DNA of 35,795 bases from JACDAN01 sp963827705 (GCA_963827705.1 CAWHBN010000003.1:1-35795); one strand, 5' to 3'. Counted from the first letter of the stretch, positions 26,981 to 34,901 are shown. The notes: generated by a model from the letters alone, not told the origin. Program-made: numbers and translations.

Positions 26981-28105
26981 TTGGAGACACTTCGCGACAA
27001 CCCGGAGGTCATCTGGGGGTTCCTGCTCGCGCTCGCGGTCGTCCTGCTCCTGACGCCGGGCGTCGGGCGGTTTGCCCGGTACATCGGCGTCGTGGACGAG
27101 CCGGGGGAGACCCGCCGCGTCCACACGCATCCGGTCCCGCGGCTGGGCGGGATCGCGCTGCTGCTCGGGATCTTCGTGCCGGCGCTCGCGTTCCTCGAGC
27201 TGGACGGGCCCTACCGCGGGATCCTGCTCGGCGCGGCGATCGCGACGACGGTCGGGGCGATCGACGACTTCCGCGGCCTGCCGTGGTGGGGGAAGCTGGG
27301 CGGCCAGGTCGCCGCCGGCGCGGTCGCCGTCGGCTTCGGCGTCACCGTCGACCGTTTCACGTTCCCCGGCTTCGGGAGCCAGGAGCTGCCGGAGTGGGCG
27401 GCCGGCGCCGCGACGATCGTCTGGGTCGTCGCGATCATGAACATGGTCAACTTCCTCGACGGGATGGACGGCCTGGCGGCCGGCATCTGCGCGATCGCCG
27501 GCTCGACGTTCGCGATCATCGGGCTCTCGCTCGGCGCCCCGGAAGCGGCGCTGCTCTCGGCGATCGTCGCCGGCGCCTGCTTCGGGTTCCTGCACCACAA
27601 CTTCTATCCGGCGCGGATCTTCATGGGCGACTCAGGAGCGCTCCTGCTCGGCTTCCTGCTCGCCACGCTCGCGATCGAAGGCCTCGTCAAGACGGCCGCG
27701 TTGGCAACGCTCGTCCTGCCGCTCCTCGTGCTCGCGATCCCGATCGTGGACACCTCGTTCGTCGTCGCGAAGCGGCTCAAGTACCGCCAGCCGCTGTACG
27801 AGGCCGACCGGACGCACCTCCACCACCGGTTCATGAACATCGGCTTCTCGCAGAAGCGCGCGGTCGTCTACATGTACGCGTGGTGCGGGATCCTGGCCGC
27901 CGCGGCGCTCTCGACCCGCTTCCTGCCGCCGCGCCCGCACGGCGAGTGGGATCTCTCGAACGCGTTCGTCGCAGGTGGCATGGCGCTCCTCGCGCTCGCG
28001 GCGTCGGTCTACATCGCCTACCTCCTCGAGATCGTCAAGCTCGCGAACCCGCGCATCCGCCGGCGCGAGGAACAGGCGAGGGACGACGCGCGGAGAAGCG
28101 CGTAA
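26981..28105 (+). CDS. UDP-GlcNAc:undecaprenyl-phosphate GlcNAc-1-phosphate transferase (WecA/TagO-like)
   Basis: The 374-residue polytopic membrane protein of the PNPT family moves a sugar-1-phosphate from a UDP-sugar to a polyprenyl phosphate at the inner face of the membrane. Motifs in order: RVHTHPVPRLGG, GAIDDFRGLP (D-D-x-x), NFLDGMDGLAAG (N-x-x-N-x-x-D-G-x-D-G-like), RIFMGDSGALLLGF and DRTHLHHRFMNIG, the last typical of the WecA/Rfe branch. Starts at TTG with GGGG 4 nt upstream. Its place just before the ATP synthase genes matches rfe upstream of atpI in mycobacteria. Likely role: first step of cell-wall polymer or linker synthesis. Confidence 0.9.
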   Translation: METLRDNPEVIWGFLLALAVVLLLTPGVGRFARYIGVVDEPGETRRVHTHPVPRLGGIALLLGIFVPALAFLELDGPYRGILLGAAIATTVGAIDDFRGLPWWGKLGGQVAAGAVAVGFGVTVDRFTFPGFGSQELPEWAAGAATIVWVVAIMNMVNFLDGMDGLAAGICAIAGSTFAIIGLSLGAPEAALLSAIVAGACFGFLHHNFYPARIFMGDSGALLLGFLLATLAIEGLVKTAALATLVLPLLVLAIPIVDTSFVVAKRLKYRQPLYEADRTHLHHRFMNIGFSQKRAVVYMYAWCGILAAAALSTRFLPPRPHGEWDLSNAFVAGGMALLALAASVYIAYLLEIVKLANPRIRRREEQARDDARRSA

Positions 28106-28168
28106 GCCCGCTACAAGCTCGCGCAGTTTTCGCTGAACCATGCGGGTTTCCGCTGTTACAAGCTTTGG

Positions 28169-28174
28169 TATGCT
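28169..28174 (+). promoter_or_regulatory. -10 hexamer TATGCT at the head of the atp genes
   Basis: TATGCT lies in the 78-nt gap after the wecA-like gene and ends 9 nt before the ATG at 28184, giving a leaderless or near-leaderless atp operon message. A weak -35 (TTTCCG) lies 16 nt upstream. The string ACAAGCT occurs twice in the gap. Confidence 0.5.
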
Positions 28175-28183
28175 CGGCCCGGA

Positions 28184-28387
28184 ATGGAGCCCGCCCCTCG
28201 CGAGTCGCTAGACCCGGCTGGGGCAGGCGCCGTCCTTCTCGGCACCACCGTGGCCGGCATCGGCGTCGGCGCGCTCGTGGGCTGGTTGGCGGGCGCCTGG
28301 CCGATCGGAGCCCTCGTCGGGGCGCTTGTGAGCATCCCCGCGGGGATCTTCGCCGTCTACCGCCGCTACCGCGGGGTGTTCTCGTGA
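28184..28387 (+). CDS. AtpZ/AtpI-type small membrane protein
   Basis: The 67-residue protein has two hydrophobic segments (residues 17-36 and 39-58) rich in Gly and Ala, separated by AGAWP, and a basic end (VYRRYRG). This is the layout of AtpZ-like proteins encoded at the head of ATP synthase operons, thought to help assembly or ion supply of the Fo sector. Its stop overlaps the GTG of the next small membrane protein by 4 nt. Assignment rests on size, topology and position. Confidence 0.7.
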   Translation: MEPAPRESLDPAGAGAVLLGTTVAGIGVGALVGWLAGAWPIGALVGALVSIPAGIFAVYRRYRGVFS

Positions 28388-28776
28388 GAGACGTCTGGGC
28401 GACGCCTCGGCCCGTTCCGAGCCGGCTCGTGCCGGTGGCCGGGGGCGCTGCCGTCGTGGCACTCGCGCTGCCCGTCTTCGTCGCTGCCGGCTGGCCGCTG
28501 CGCGGCTGGGCGCTCGGCGCAATCCTCTGGCTCGGCGCGCAGGCCCTCGGCGTGCTGCTCTCACGCCTGCAGCTCGGCGCCGATAATCTCGCCGCCTCAG
28601 GAGTGAGGGGAGTCGGGATGATGTTCAGGCCGGTGGCCGTGATGGTGGTCGTCATCATCGTTGCGGCGTCGAATCAGGAGGTGGGCCTCGCGGCAGGCGC
28701 GGTCTACGCGCTGGCGTACACGCTCGAGCTCGGCCTCTCGCTCCTCACCTACTTCGGGAATCCAGAGACACGATGA
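28384..28776 (+). CDS. atpI: AtpI-like membrane protein
   Basis: The 130-residue protein has four hydrophobic segments (near residues 16-34, 40-58, 80-98 and 102-122), as in AtpI/Uncl, the operon-leading protein that helps c-ring assembly. Sequence conservation in the family is low, so the name rests mainly on position between the AtpZ-like gene and atpB. GTG start overlaps the previous stop, and its stop TGA overlaps the ATG of atpB (ATGA). Confidence 0.65.
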   Translation: MRDVWATPRPVPSRLVPVAGGAAVVALALPVFVAAGWPLRGWALGAILWLGAQALGVLLSRLQLGADNLAASGVRGVGMMFRPVAVMVVVIIVAASNQEVGLAAGAVYALAYTLELGLSLLTYFGNPETR

Positions 28777-29660
28777 CGCGCGCCCTCGCACTCGTCACCG
28801 GCATCGTGCTGACATTTCCGGCTTCTGCGCTCGCCTCCACCGTCGAGGGCGACGAGGAGGAGAAGTTCGACCCCTCGGAGGAGTGGCTGCTCCACGACTG
28901 GATTCCGATTCACATCGGGCCGCTCGACCTCTCCATCAACAAGGCGGTCGCCTACCTGATCCTCGGCTCGGTGCTGACGATCCTGCTGGGCTGGTTTCTC
29001 ATGCGCTGGCGGTTGGGAACCGACCCGGATCGCCGCCAGACCGTCGGCGAGTGGGTCTATGAGATCACGCAGACCCAGATCGCCGAGCAGGGGCTTCCGA
29101 CGAAGGCGATTGGGCGCTGGTTCCCGTACGTCGCGTCGCTGGCGCTCTTCATCTGGGTCGTGAACATGATCGGGTTCATTCCGCTGCCGCTCTCGGACGA
29201 GACATTCGAGCTGTTCGGCGTCGAGTTTCCGACCTGGGGGATCTACGCCGCCACCTCCACGCTCTCGGTCACCCTCACGCTCGCGCTGATGACGTTCTTC
29301 TTCACGCATATCGAAGGGATCCGCGCGAACGGCGCCGTCGGCTATTTCAAGAGCTGGATCCCCGACGTGCCGAAGGCGATGTACCCGCTGATCGTCCCGC
29401 TCGAGATCCTCGGCCAGTTCATGCGGCTGATCTCGCTGTCCGTGCGGCTCTACGCGAACATGCTCGCCGGCCACATGCTGATCCTCACCTTCATCGGCCT
29501 GATATTCGTGCTGGAGAACGTGATCCTCGCGCCGCTCGTCGTCCCCGCCGCCACCGCGTTCTATCTCTTCGAGATCCTGATCGTAGTCTCGATCCAGGCC
29601 TACATCTTTGCCGCCCTGTCAGCCATCTACATCGGCTCGGCCATCGAGCCCGAGCACTAA
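28773..29660 (+). CDS. atpB: ATP synthase Fo subunit a
   Basis: The 295-residue membrane subunit forms the proton half-channels. An N-terminal hydrophobic stretch (residues 1-18) is followed by an acidic outer segment (EGDEEEKFDPSEEW), then five to six helices. The essential Arg is in LISLSVRLYANMLAGH, and the preceding GQF and following LTFIGL fit the family. Overlaps the atpI stop by 4 nt and ends 10 nt before the atpE ATG. Confidence 0.95.
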   Translation: MTRALALVTGIVLTFPASALASTVEGDEEEKFDPSEEWLLHDWIPIHIGPLDLSINKAVAYLILGSVLTILLGWFLMRWRLGTDPDRRQTVGEWVYEITQTQIAEQGLPTKAIGRWFPYVASLALFIWVVNMIGFIPLPLSDETFELFGVEFPTWGIYAATSTLSVTLTLALMTFFFTHIEGIRANGAVGYFKSWIPDVPKAMYPLIVPLEILGQFMRLISLSVRLYANMLAGHMLILTFIGLIFVLENVILAPLVVPAATAFYLFEILIVVSIQAYIFAALSAIYIGSAIEPEH

Positions 29661-29665
29661 GGAGG
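29661..29665 (+). promoter_or_regulatory. Strong Shine-Dalgarno of atpE
   Basis: GGAGG within AAGGAGGAAGGA stands 5 nt before the ATG of atpE. It is the strongest ribosome-binding site in the atp cluster, as expected for the c subunit, which is needed in about ten copies. Confidence 0.8.
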
Positions 29666-29670
29666 AAGGA

Positions 29671-29937
29671 ATGAACCTCGCTGCAATCGTCTTCGCGGCC
29701 GCCGAGGACGGCGTCGACGCCGGCAAGGCGATCGCGCTCGCACTCGGGATCGGCCTCGGCTCGCTCGGCGCCGGCATCGGCATCGGGAACATCTTCGGCT
29801 CGATGATCCAGGCCGTCGCGCGGCAGCCGGAGCTCCGGGGTGAGCTGACGGGCATCCAGTGGCTCGGCTTCGCGCTCACCGAGGCAGTCGTCTTCTACGG
29901 CCTGATCGGCGGGCTGCTCGCCTTCGTCCTGGTCTAG
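29671..29937 (+). CDS. atpE: ATP synthase Fo subunit c
   Basis: The 88-residue double-helix hairpin has a glycine-rich first helix (GIGLGSLGAGIGIGNIFG), the polar loop ARQPE that contacts F1, and the ion-binding Glu in GFALTEAVVFYGLIGG. No Gln is seen in the first helix where Na+-type rings carry one, so a proton ring is likely. It has an extended N-terminus of about 15 residues. A strong Shine-Dalgarno precedes it. It ends 2 nt before the atpF ATG. Confidence 0.95.
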   Translation: MNLAAIVFAAAEDGVDAGKAIALALGIGLGSLGAGIGIGNIFGSMIQAVARQPELRGELTGIQWLGFALTEAVVFYGLIGGLLAFVLV

Positions 29938-29939
29938 AG

Positions 29940-30473
29940 ATGGCAGTCGTCGCCGCCAACCCCCTGATCGAGGTCGTGCCCGGCCTCATGATCTGGACGC
30001 TGCTCTGCTTCGGCATCACGTTCTTCGTGCTGCGGAGGTACATCTTCGGGCCGGTGCAGACGGCGATCGACGCTCGCCGGGACCGGATCCGGCAAGCGAT
30101 CGAGGAGGCGGACAAGGCCCGCGCCGAGGCCCGGCAGCTCCTCGAGGAGCACCGGGCGCTGATCCAGTCGGCCCGCGGCGACGCCGAGCAGATCCTCGCA
30201 GAGGCCCGCCGGGTCGCCGACGCGCAGAAGGACCGGATGAAGGAGGAGCTCGAGGCCGAGCGGCAGCGCCGGCTCGACGACACGGCGAAGCAGATCGAGG
30301 CCGAGACGCGCCGCGCGCTGGAGCAGATCCGCGGCGAGGTCGCGAATCTCACCGTGATCGCCACGAGCAAGGTGACCGGCAAGGTCCTCACCGACGAGGA
30401 TCACCGTCGTCTGATCGACGAGGCGATCGGCGACCTCGACTTCTCGGTCCTCGAGGAGGGCTCCCGCAACTAA
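29940..30473 (+). CDS. atpF: ATP synthase Fo subunit b
   Basis: The 177-residue protein has one N-terminal membrane helix (MIWTLLCFGITFFVLRRYIF) followed by a long charged coiled coil (residues 37-150, many Glu, Arg and Ala) that forms the peripheral stalk. The end contacts subunit delta. ATG lies 2 nt after the atpE stop with only a weak ribosome-binding site. Its TAA stop (30471-30473) is the first part of the structured element that separates it from atpH. Confidence 0.94.
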   Translation: MAVVAANPLIEVVPGLMIWTLLCFGITFFVLRRYIFGPVQTAIDARRDRIRQAIEEADKARAEARQLLEEHRALIQSARGDAEQILAEARRVADAQKDRMKEELEAERQRRLDDTAKQIEAETRRALEQIRGEVANLTVIATSKVTGKVLTDEDHRRLIDEAIGDLDFSVLEEGSRN

Positions 30474-30640
30474 TGCCCCTCCAGGCGCCACACGCCTACT
30501 TCTGGCCCGCGATCACGCGGCGCCAGAGCCCACCCTCCTCCTCGCCAAGGCTGATCCAGCCTTGCCTCGTCGGAGTGCGAACTCTGGCTTGGTGCTCGCG
30601 AACCAGAAGCGGGGCAGCGACGCCCGAAGGGGCATTAATG
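30471..30640 (+). other. Structured intergenic element before atpH (candidate cis-regulatory RNA, copy A)
   Basis: The 170-nt element runs from the TAA of atpF to the ATG of atpH. Its ends pair: TAATGCCCCT (30471-30480) with AGGGGCATTA (30628-30637), 10 bp perfect, extended by GGCG/CGCC after an interrupted stretch. The 3' strand contains the Shine-Dalgarno of atpH. Inside are hairpins 30501-30527 (TCTGGC+CCGCG, loop ATCA), 30546-30564 (CAAGGCT/AGCCTTG) and 30571-30586 (CGGAGT, loop GCGA, ACTCTG). A second copy lies before atpG. It is not recognised as a known riboswitch or leader. Stop-to-start pairing suggests translational control or coupling of atpH. Confidence 0.75.
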
Positions 30641-31177
30641 GCCGTCGCACAGCGCATCTACGCGAACGCGCTCTTCGAGGCCGCGAAGGAGAGGGGCAAC
30701 CTCGACACGGTCCGGCAGGAGCTGGAGGAGTTCCTCTCGGCCATGGAGCAGGTGCCCGAGCTGCGCGCGCTGCTCGAGAACCCGGAGATCGACACGAACG
30801 AGCGGGTCGCGGCGCTGCGCGCCATCCTCGCCGACGCCGACGAGCTCGTCCGCAACTTCCTGCTCCTCACCACAGAGAAGGGCCGGACGCACGAGCTTCC
30901 CGTGATCGCCCAGGAGTTCGAGACGCTGGTTGCGCGCGAGGAGGGGATCCTCGACGTCGAGCTCACGACCGCCGTCGAGCTCTCCGACGACGCGGCACGC
31001 CAGATCCTCGAGCGGATCGAGGGCGGCTCCGACCGCAAGCTTCGCGCGACCCGCAGGGTCGACCCCAACCTCATCGGAGGGTTCGTGCTGCAGGCCGGAT
31101 CGCATCGCGTGGACGCGAGCGTCCGGTCCCGCCTGGACACCCTCCGCCGTCAGCTGACCGGAACCGGAAGGAGCTAA
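30638..31177 (+). CDS. atpH: ATP synthase F1 subunit delta
   Basis: The 179-residue OSCP/delta subunit joins the F1 head to the b stalk. It starts MAVAQRIYANALFEAAKE, the usual N-terminal helical bundle, and ends with the beta-rich C-terminal domain containing RVDPNLIGGFVLQAGSHRVDASV. The reading frame stays open upstream through the whole structured element to 30473, but homology begins only at ATG 30638. The ribosome site AGGGG is inside the outer stem of the element. It ends 4 nt before the GTG of atpA. Confidence 0.94.
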   Translation: MAVAQRIYANALFEAAKERGNLDTVRQELEEFLSAMEQVPELRALLENPEIDTNERVAALRAILADADELVRNFLLLTTEKGRTHELPVIAQEFETLVAREEGILDVELTTAVELSDDAARQILERIEGGSDRKLRATRRVDPNLIGGFVLQAGSHRVDASVRSRLDTLRRQLTGTGRS

Positions 31178-31181
31178 CCGA

Positions 31182-32706
31182 GTGCGCCTACGTCCAGAAG
31201 AGATCACCTCGATCCTCAAGGAGCGGATCGAGCAGTACGACGTCGAGACCGACCTCGCCGAGGTGGGCGGAGTGCTGCAGGTCGGCGACGGCATCGCCCG
31301 CATCCACGGCCTCGAGAACGCCGTCGCGCTCGAGCTGCTCGAGCTCGAGCACGGCGTGAGCGGCATCGCCCTCAACCTCGAGGAGGACAACGTCGGCGCA
31401 GCGCTCTTCGGCGACTGGGAGCTCGTCAAGGAAGGCCAGCCCGTCCGCCGCACCGGCCAGGTTGCGAGCGTCCCGGTCGGGGACGCCCTGGTCGGCCGCA
31501 TCGTCGACCCGCTCGGCAACCCGCTCGATGGCGGCCCGCCGATCGAGACGACCGAGCGCAGGCCGCTCGAGTTCAAGGCGCCCGGCGTCGTCGACCGGCA
31601 GCCCGTGCACGAGCCGCTCCAGACTGGCCTGAAGGCCATCGACTCGATGGTCCCGATCGGGCGAGGCCAGCGCGAGCTGATCATCGGCGACCGCTCCACC
31701 GGCAAGACCGCGATCCTCGTCGACACGATCCTCAACCAGCGCGGCCAGGACATGATCTGCATCTACGTCGCGATCGGCCAGAAGGCCTCGACGGTCGCGC
31801 AGGTGTACGAGCGGCTGCGGGACGAGGGCGCGATGGACTACACGATCATCGTCAGCGCCTCCGCCGCGGAAGCCGCACCGATCAAGTGGATGGCGCCGTT
31901 CGCCGGCGCCGCCATGGGCGAGCATTTCCTCTTCGACGGCCGCCACGCGGTCTGCATGTACGACGACCTGTCCAAGCACGCGGACGCGTACCGGCAGATG
32001 TCGCTGCTCCTTCGACGGCCGCCCGGCCGCGAGGCGTACCCCGGGCGACGTCTTCTACCTGCACTCGCGGCTGCTCGAGCGGGCTGTGAAGCTCTCGGAC
32101 GAGCTGGGCGGCGGGTCGCTCACGGCCTTGCCGGTGATCGAGACCCAGGCCGGCGACATCTCGGCCTACATCCCGACGAACGTCATCTCCATCACCGACG
32201 GCCAGATCTTCCTCGAGACCGATCTGTTCTTCTCCGGCGTCCGGCCGGCGATCAACGTCGGGGTCTCCGTCTCGCGGGTCGGCGGGAACGCGCAGACGAA
32301 GGCGATGAAGAAGGTCGCGGGCCGCCTGCGCCTCGACCTCGCCCAGTACCGCGAGCTGGAGGCGTTCGCGCAGTTCGGATCGGAGCTCGACCCGCAGACG
32401 CAGCGCACCCTCGCCCGCGGCGAGCGCATGGTCGCGACGCTGAACCAGCCGCAGTACAAGCCGTGGCCGATGGAGGAGCAGGTCGCCGCGATCTGGGTTG
32501 CCGTCAACGGCTACCTCGACGAGGTGCCGGCCGACCAGGTGCCGCGGTTCCAGGAGGAGCTCCGCGAACACCTGCGGACCGAGGGCGAGATCTACAAGAC
32601 GATCCGGGAGAGCGGTGACCTCGGCGGCGACCTCGAGGAGAAGCTCAAGGCCGCAGTCGAAAAGTTCCAGGGCAGCTTCGCCGTGCAGGAGACGTCAGCC
32701 GTCTAG
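31182..32706 (+). CDS. atpA: ATP synthase F1 subunit alpha (single-base frameshift)
   Basis: About 507 residues after removing one base. The N-terminal barrel domain, Walker A GDRSTGKTA, VYVAIGQKASTVAQ-like CIYVAIGQKASTVAQ, and the C-terminal LAQYRELEAFAQFGSELD are all normal. In the run CCCCGGG at 32040-32046 one base is extra: the frame goes from REAYPG to nonsense. The family sequence DVFYLHSRLLERAVKLSDE resumes one base later and continues to TAG at 32704. Because alpha is essential, a sequence error is the likely cause. GTG start. The stop begins the second structured element. Confidence 0.92.
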
Positions 32707-32875
32707 TGGCGCCCCTCCAGGAAACACACGCCGGCTTCTGGCCCGCGATCACGCGGCGCCAGAGCACACCCTCCTCCTCGCCAAGGCTGCCTAGCCTTGA
32801 CTCGTCGGAGTGCGCACTCTGGCTTGGTGCTCGCGACCTAGAAGCGGGGCAGCGTCACCTGGAGGGGCACTAATG
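32704..32875 (+). other. Structured intergenic element before atpG (candidate cis-regulatory RNA, copy B)
   Basis: The 172-nt element runs from the TAG of atpA to the ATG of atpG and is roughly 85-90% identical to the element before atpH. The ends pair: TAGT (32704-32707) with ACTA (32869-32872), a 3-nt bulge, then GCCCCTCCAGG (32711-32721) with CCTGGAGGGGC (32858-32868), 11 bp perfect, covering the Shine-Dalgarno GGAGG. Inner hairpins are as in copy A, with the apical loop of the CAAGGCT stem changed in sequence and length. A stem pair is G-C here and A-T in copy A, a compensatory change. A GTG frame (32706) spans it and ends at the TAA overlapping the atpG ATG. Confidence 0.75.
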
Positions 32876-33757
32876 GCGGAAGTCCAGGACATCAAGCGCC
32901 GGATCCGCTCGGTCCGGAACACGCGCAAGATCACGAAGGCGATGGAGCTCGTCGCCGGCGCCCGCCTGCGGCGGGCCCAGGCCCGGATCGAGGCGATGCG
33001 GCCGTACGCCGACAGGATGTTGGAGCTGATGGTCGGCACCGCCCGGGCCAGCACGTCGGTCCGCGGCCTGCCGCTGCTCCAGCGGCGGGAGATCCGGACG
33101 GCCGCGATTCTCGCCCTCACCGGCGACCGGGGCCTGGCCGGCGCGTTCAACGCGCAGGTCCTGCGGCACGTCTTCGCGGTCGAGCAACGGCTGCGCGGCG
33201 AAGGCGTCGACGTGCGCTGGCTCGTCTCCGGCCGCAAGGGCGCCTCGACACTGAGGTTCCGGCGCTACGAGCTGGGGCAGTCCTGGATCGGGTTCAGCGA
33301 CCGGCCCGCGTACTCGGATAGCCAGGCGATCGCGCACCACATCACCGAGCTGTACGCCGAGGAAGAGGTCGACCAGGTGATCGTGGTCTACAACCACTTC
33401 GAGTCGCCGCTCGTCCAGCGGGTCGTCGAGCAGGAGATCCTCCCGATCCCGGAGAGCGTGCTCGAGTCGGGCGACGAGGCCCCGGCGCTCGTCGGCGACT
33501 TCATCTACGAGCCCGAGCCCGAGTTGATCCTCGAGCGGCTCCTTCCCGTGTACGTCGAGACCGAGCTGTACCGAGCCCTCCTCGAATCGGCGGCGTCGGA
33601 GCAGGGAGCGCGGATGACGGCGATGCGAAACGCCTCGAAGAACGCGGCGGAGCTGATCGACAGCCTGACGCTGGCGATGAACCGGGCCCGGCAGGCCGAG
33701 ATCACCCAGGAGATCCTCGAAGTCGTCGCCGGCGCCGACGCGCTTACCGCTTCCTAA
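32873..33757 (+). CDS. atpG: ATP synthase F1 subunit gamma
   Basis: The 294-residue rotor subunit begins with the conserved coiled-coil MAEVQDIKRRIRSVRNTRKITKAMELVAGARLR-type helix (residues 1-45), has the ALTGDRGLAGAFNAQV Rossmann-like core and ends with the C-terminal helix ASKNAAELIDSLTLAMNRARQAEITQEILEVV-type signature. Its ATG overlaps a TAA stop in another frame (TAATG) and the ribosome site is in the outer stem of element B. No atpD or atpC follows: the next gene, 67 nt on, is an ABC permease. Confidence 0.95.
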   Translation: MAEVQDIKRRIRSVRNTRKITKAMELVAGARLRRAQARIEAMRPYADRMLELMVGTARASTSVRGLPLLQRREIRTAAILALTGDRGLAGAFNAQVLRHVFAVEQRLRGEGVDVRWLVSGRKGASTLRFRRYELGQSWIGFSDRPAYSDSQAIAHHITELYAEEEVDQVIVVYNHFESPLVQRVVEQEILPIPESVLESGDEAPALVGDFIYEPEPELILERLLPVYVETELYRALLESAASEQGARMTAMRNASKNAAELIDSLTLAMNRARQAEITQEILEVVAGADALTAS

Positions 33758-33806
33758 CCCCTGAGCCGATCAGAACGTCTAATCGAGGGCAGGCGCTCCG
33801 CGCGTT

Positions 33807-33812
33807 TATGCT
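33807..33812 (+). promoter_or_regulatory. -10 hexamer TATGCT of ABC permease gene
   Basis: TATGCT lies in the 67-nt gap after atpG and ends 12 nt before the ATG at 33825. A new transcription unit starts here. No convincing terminator hairpin for the atp genes is seen in the gap. Confidence 0.45.
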
Positions 33813-33824
33813 CTAGACCTCCCG

Positions 33825-34901
33825 ATGGCGCAAAAGGAAAAAGGACGCGAAGTTCTCTCGGCAGGGGCCGGCCTGGCGGCCGAGGTCGCGCTCGAGAGCG
33901 GAGGCCAGCTCGGCGAGATCACGGCGGTTCGCGCCCGCGGCTACTGGGAGCAGGTCTGGATCCGTTTCAGGAAGGACAAGGTCGCGATCGCGAGCGGCTT
34001 CGTCATCATCCTGCTGATCCTGGCCGCCTTCCCGGGCGCGCCGCTCGCCGAGAAGTGGCTCGGGCACGGGCCGAACGACATCTTCCCGACACCCGGCGTC
34101 GGCGTCGACATGAACCTCGTGCCGGTTGGTCCCAACACGCACGCGACGAACTTCAACCCGGAGACCGGCCAGGAAGAGGCCGTCTACTTCCCGCTCGGGA
34201 CCGCGGACACACTCGGCCGCGACGAGCTGCTGCGCCTCATGTACGGCGCGCGGGTCTCGCTGGAGGTCGCGATCGGAGCGACGTTCCTCTCGATGTTCAT
34301 CGGGGTGCTCCTCGGCGCTACAGCCGGCTATTTCAGAGGCGCGATCGACTCGCTGATCTCCCGACTGACAGAGATCGTGATGGCGTTCCCGCTGCTGCTG
34401 TTCGTCATCGCGCTCGCTGCGACTGTCGGCGACCGCCTGCAGGACATCACCCTCGGGGGTGCCTTATCGCCCGGCGTGCTGATGCTCGTCCTCGTGGGCG
34501 GCGTCTTCGGCTGGTTCTATCCGGCCCGGATCATCCGCGCGCAGGTGCTGTCGCTCCGCGAGAAGGAGTTCATCGAGGCGGCGCAGATGGTCGGCTCGAG
34601 CGACTGGCGGATCATCCGGTCGCATCTGCTGCCCCACCTGGTCGCGCCGATCATCGTCTACTCGACGCTGATCGTCGCCCAGTTCGTGCTCTTCGAGGCC
34701 GGTCTCTCGTTCCTCGGCGTGGGCATCGAGCTGCCGACGGCGAGCTGGGGATCGCTGCTCTCGACGGCTCCCGACTTCTATCTCCAGCAACCGTGGCTGA
34801 TGGTCTGGCCGGGTGCTGCCGTACTGATCACGACCCTCTCGTTCAACCTGCTCGGCGACGGGCTGAGGGATGCGTTCGATCCGCGGGGATCGGCCCATTG
34901 A
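33825..34901 (+). CDS. Peptide/nickel-type ABC transporter permease (DppC/OppC family)
   Basis: The 358-residue inner-membrane permease has a cytoplasmic N-terminus of about 50 residues, a first membrane helix (ASGFVIILLILAAF), an outer loop of about 85 residues, then five helices. The EAA loop that contacts the ATPase is EFIEAAQMVGSSDWRIIRSHLLPHL. The order (N-terminal extension, FLSMFIGVLLGATAGYF, LSFLGVGIELPTASWG) is typical of the DppC/OppC subunit of family 5 peptide importers. The partner permease and ATPases are not in the window; the binding protein follows. Confidence 0.9.
   Translation: MAQKEKGREVLSAGAGLAAEVALESGGQLGEITAVRARGYWEQVWIRFRKDKVAIASGFVIILLILAAFPGAPLAEKWLGHGPNDIFPTPGVGVDMNLVPVGPNTHATNFNPETGQEEAVYFPLGTADTLGRDELLRLMYGARVSLEVAIGATFLSMFIGVLLGATAGYFRGAIDSLISRLTEIVMAFPLLLFVIALAATVGDRLQDITLGGALSPGVLMLVLVGGVFGWFYPARIIRAQVLSLREKEFIEAAQMVGSSDWRIIRSHLLPHLVAPIIVYSTLIVAQFVLFEAGLSFLGVGIELPTASWGSLLSTAPDFYLQQPWLMVWPGAAVLITTLSFNLLGDGLRDAFDPRGSAH

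Noticed and set aside
30471..30640. The atp element as an insertion sequence or MITE
   Set aside because: It has inverted ends, but no target-site duplication is visible and all copies fit exactly between a stop and a start codon in the same orientation. A mobile origin remains possible but is not favoured.
30473..32873. Peptides coded by the two atp elements (ATG 30473 and GTG 32706, each about 55 codons)
   Set aside because: The first halves agree as peptides, but a 1-nt loop difference changes the frame of the second halves while nucleotides stay conserved. Structure explains the conservation better, although a coupling leader peptide is not excluded.
33758..33800. Terminator hairpin after atpG
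   Set aside because: Only weak, short pairings are possible and there is no U-run.
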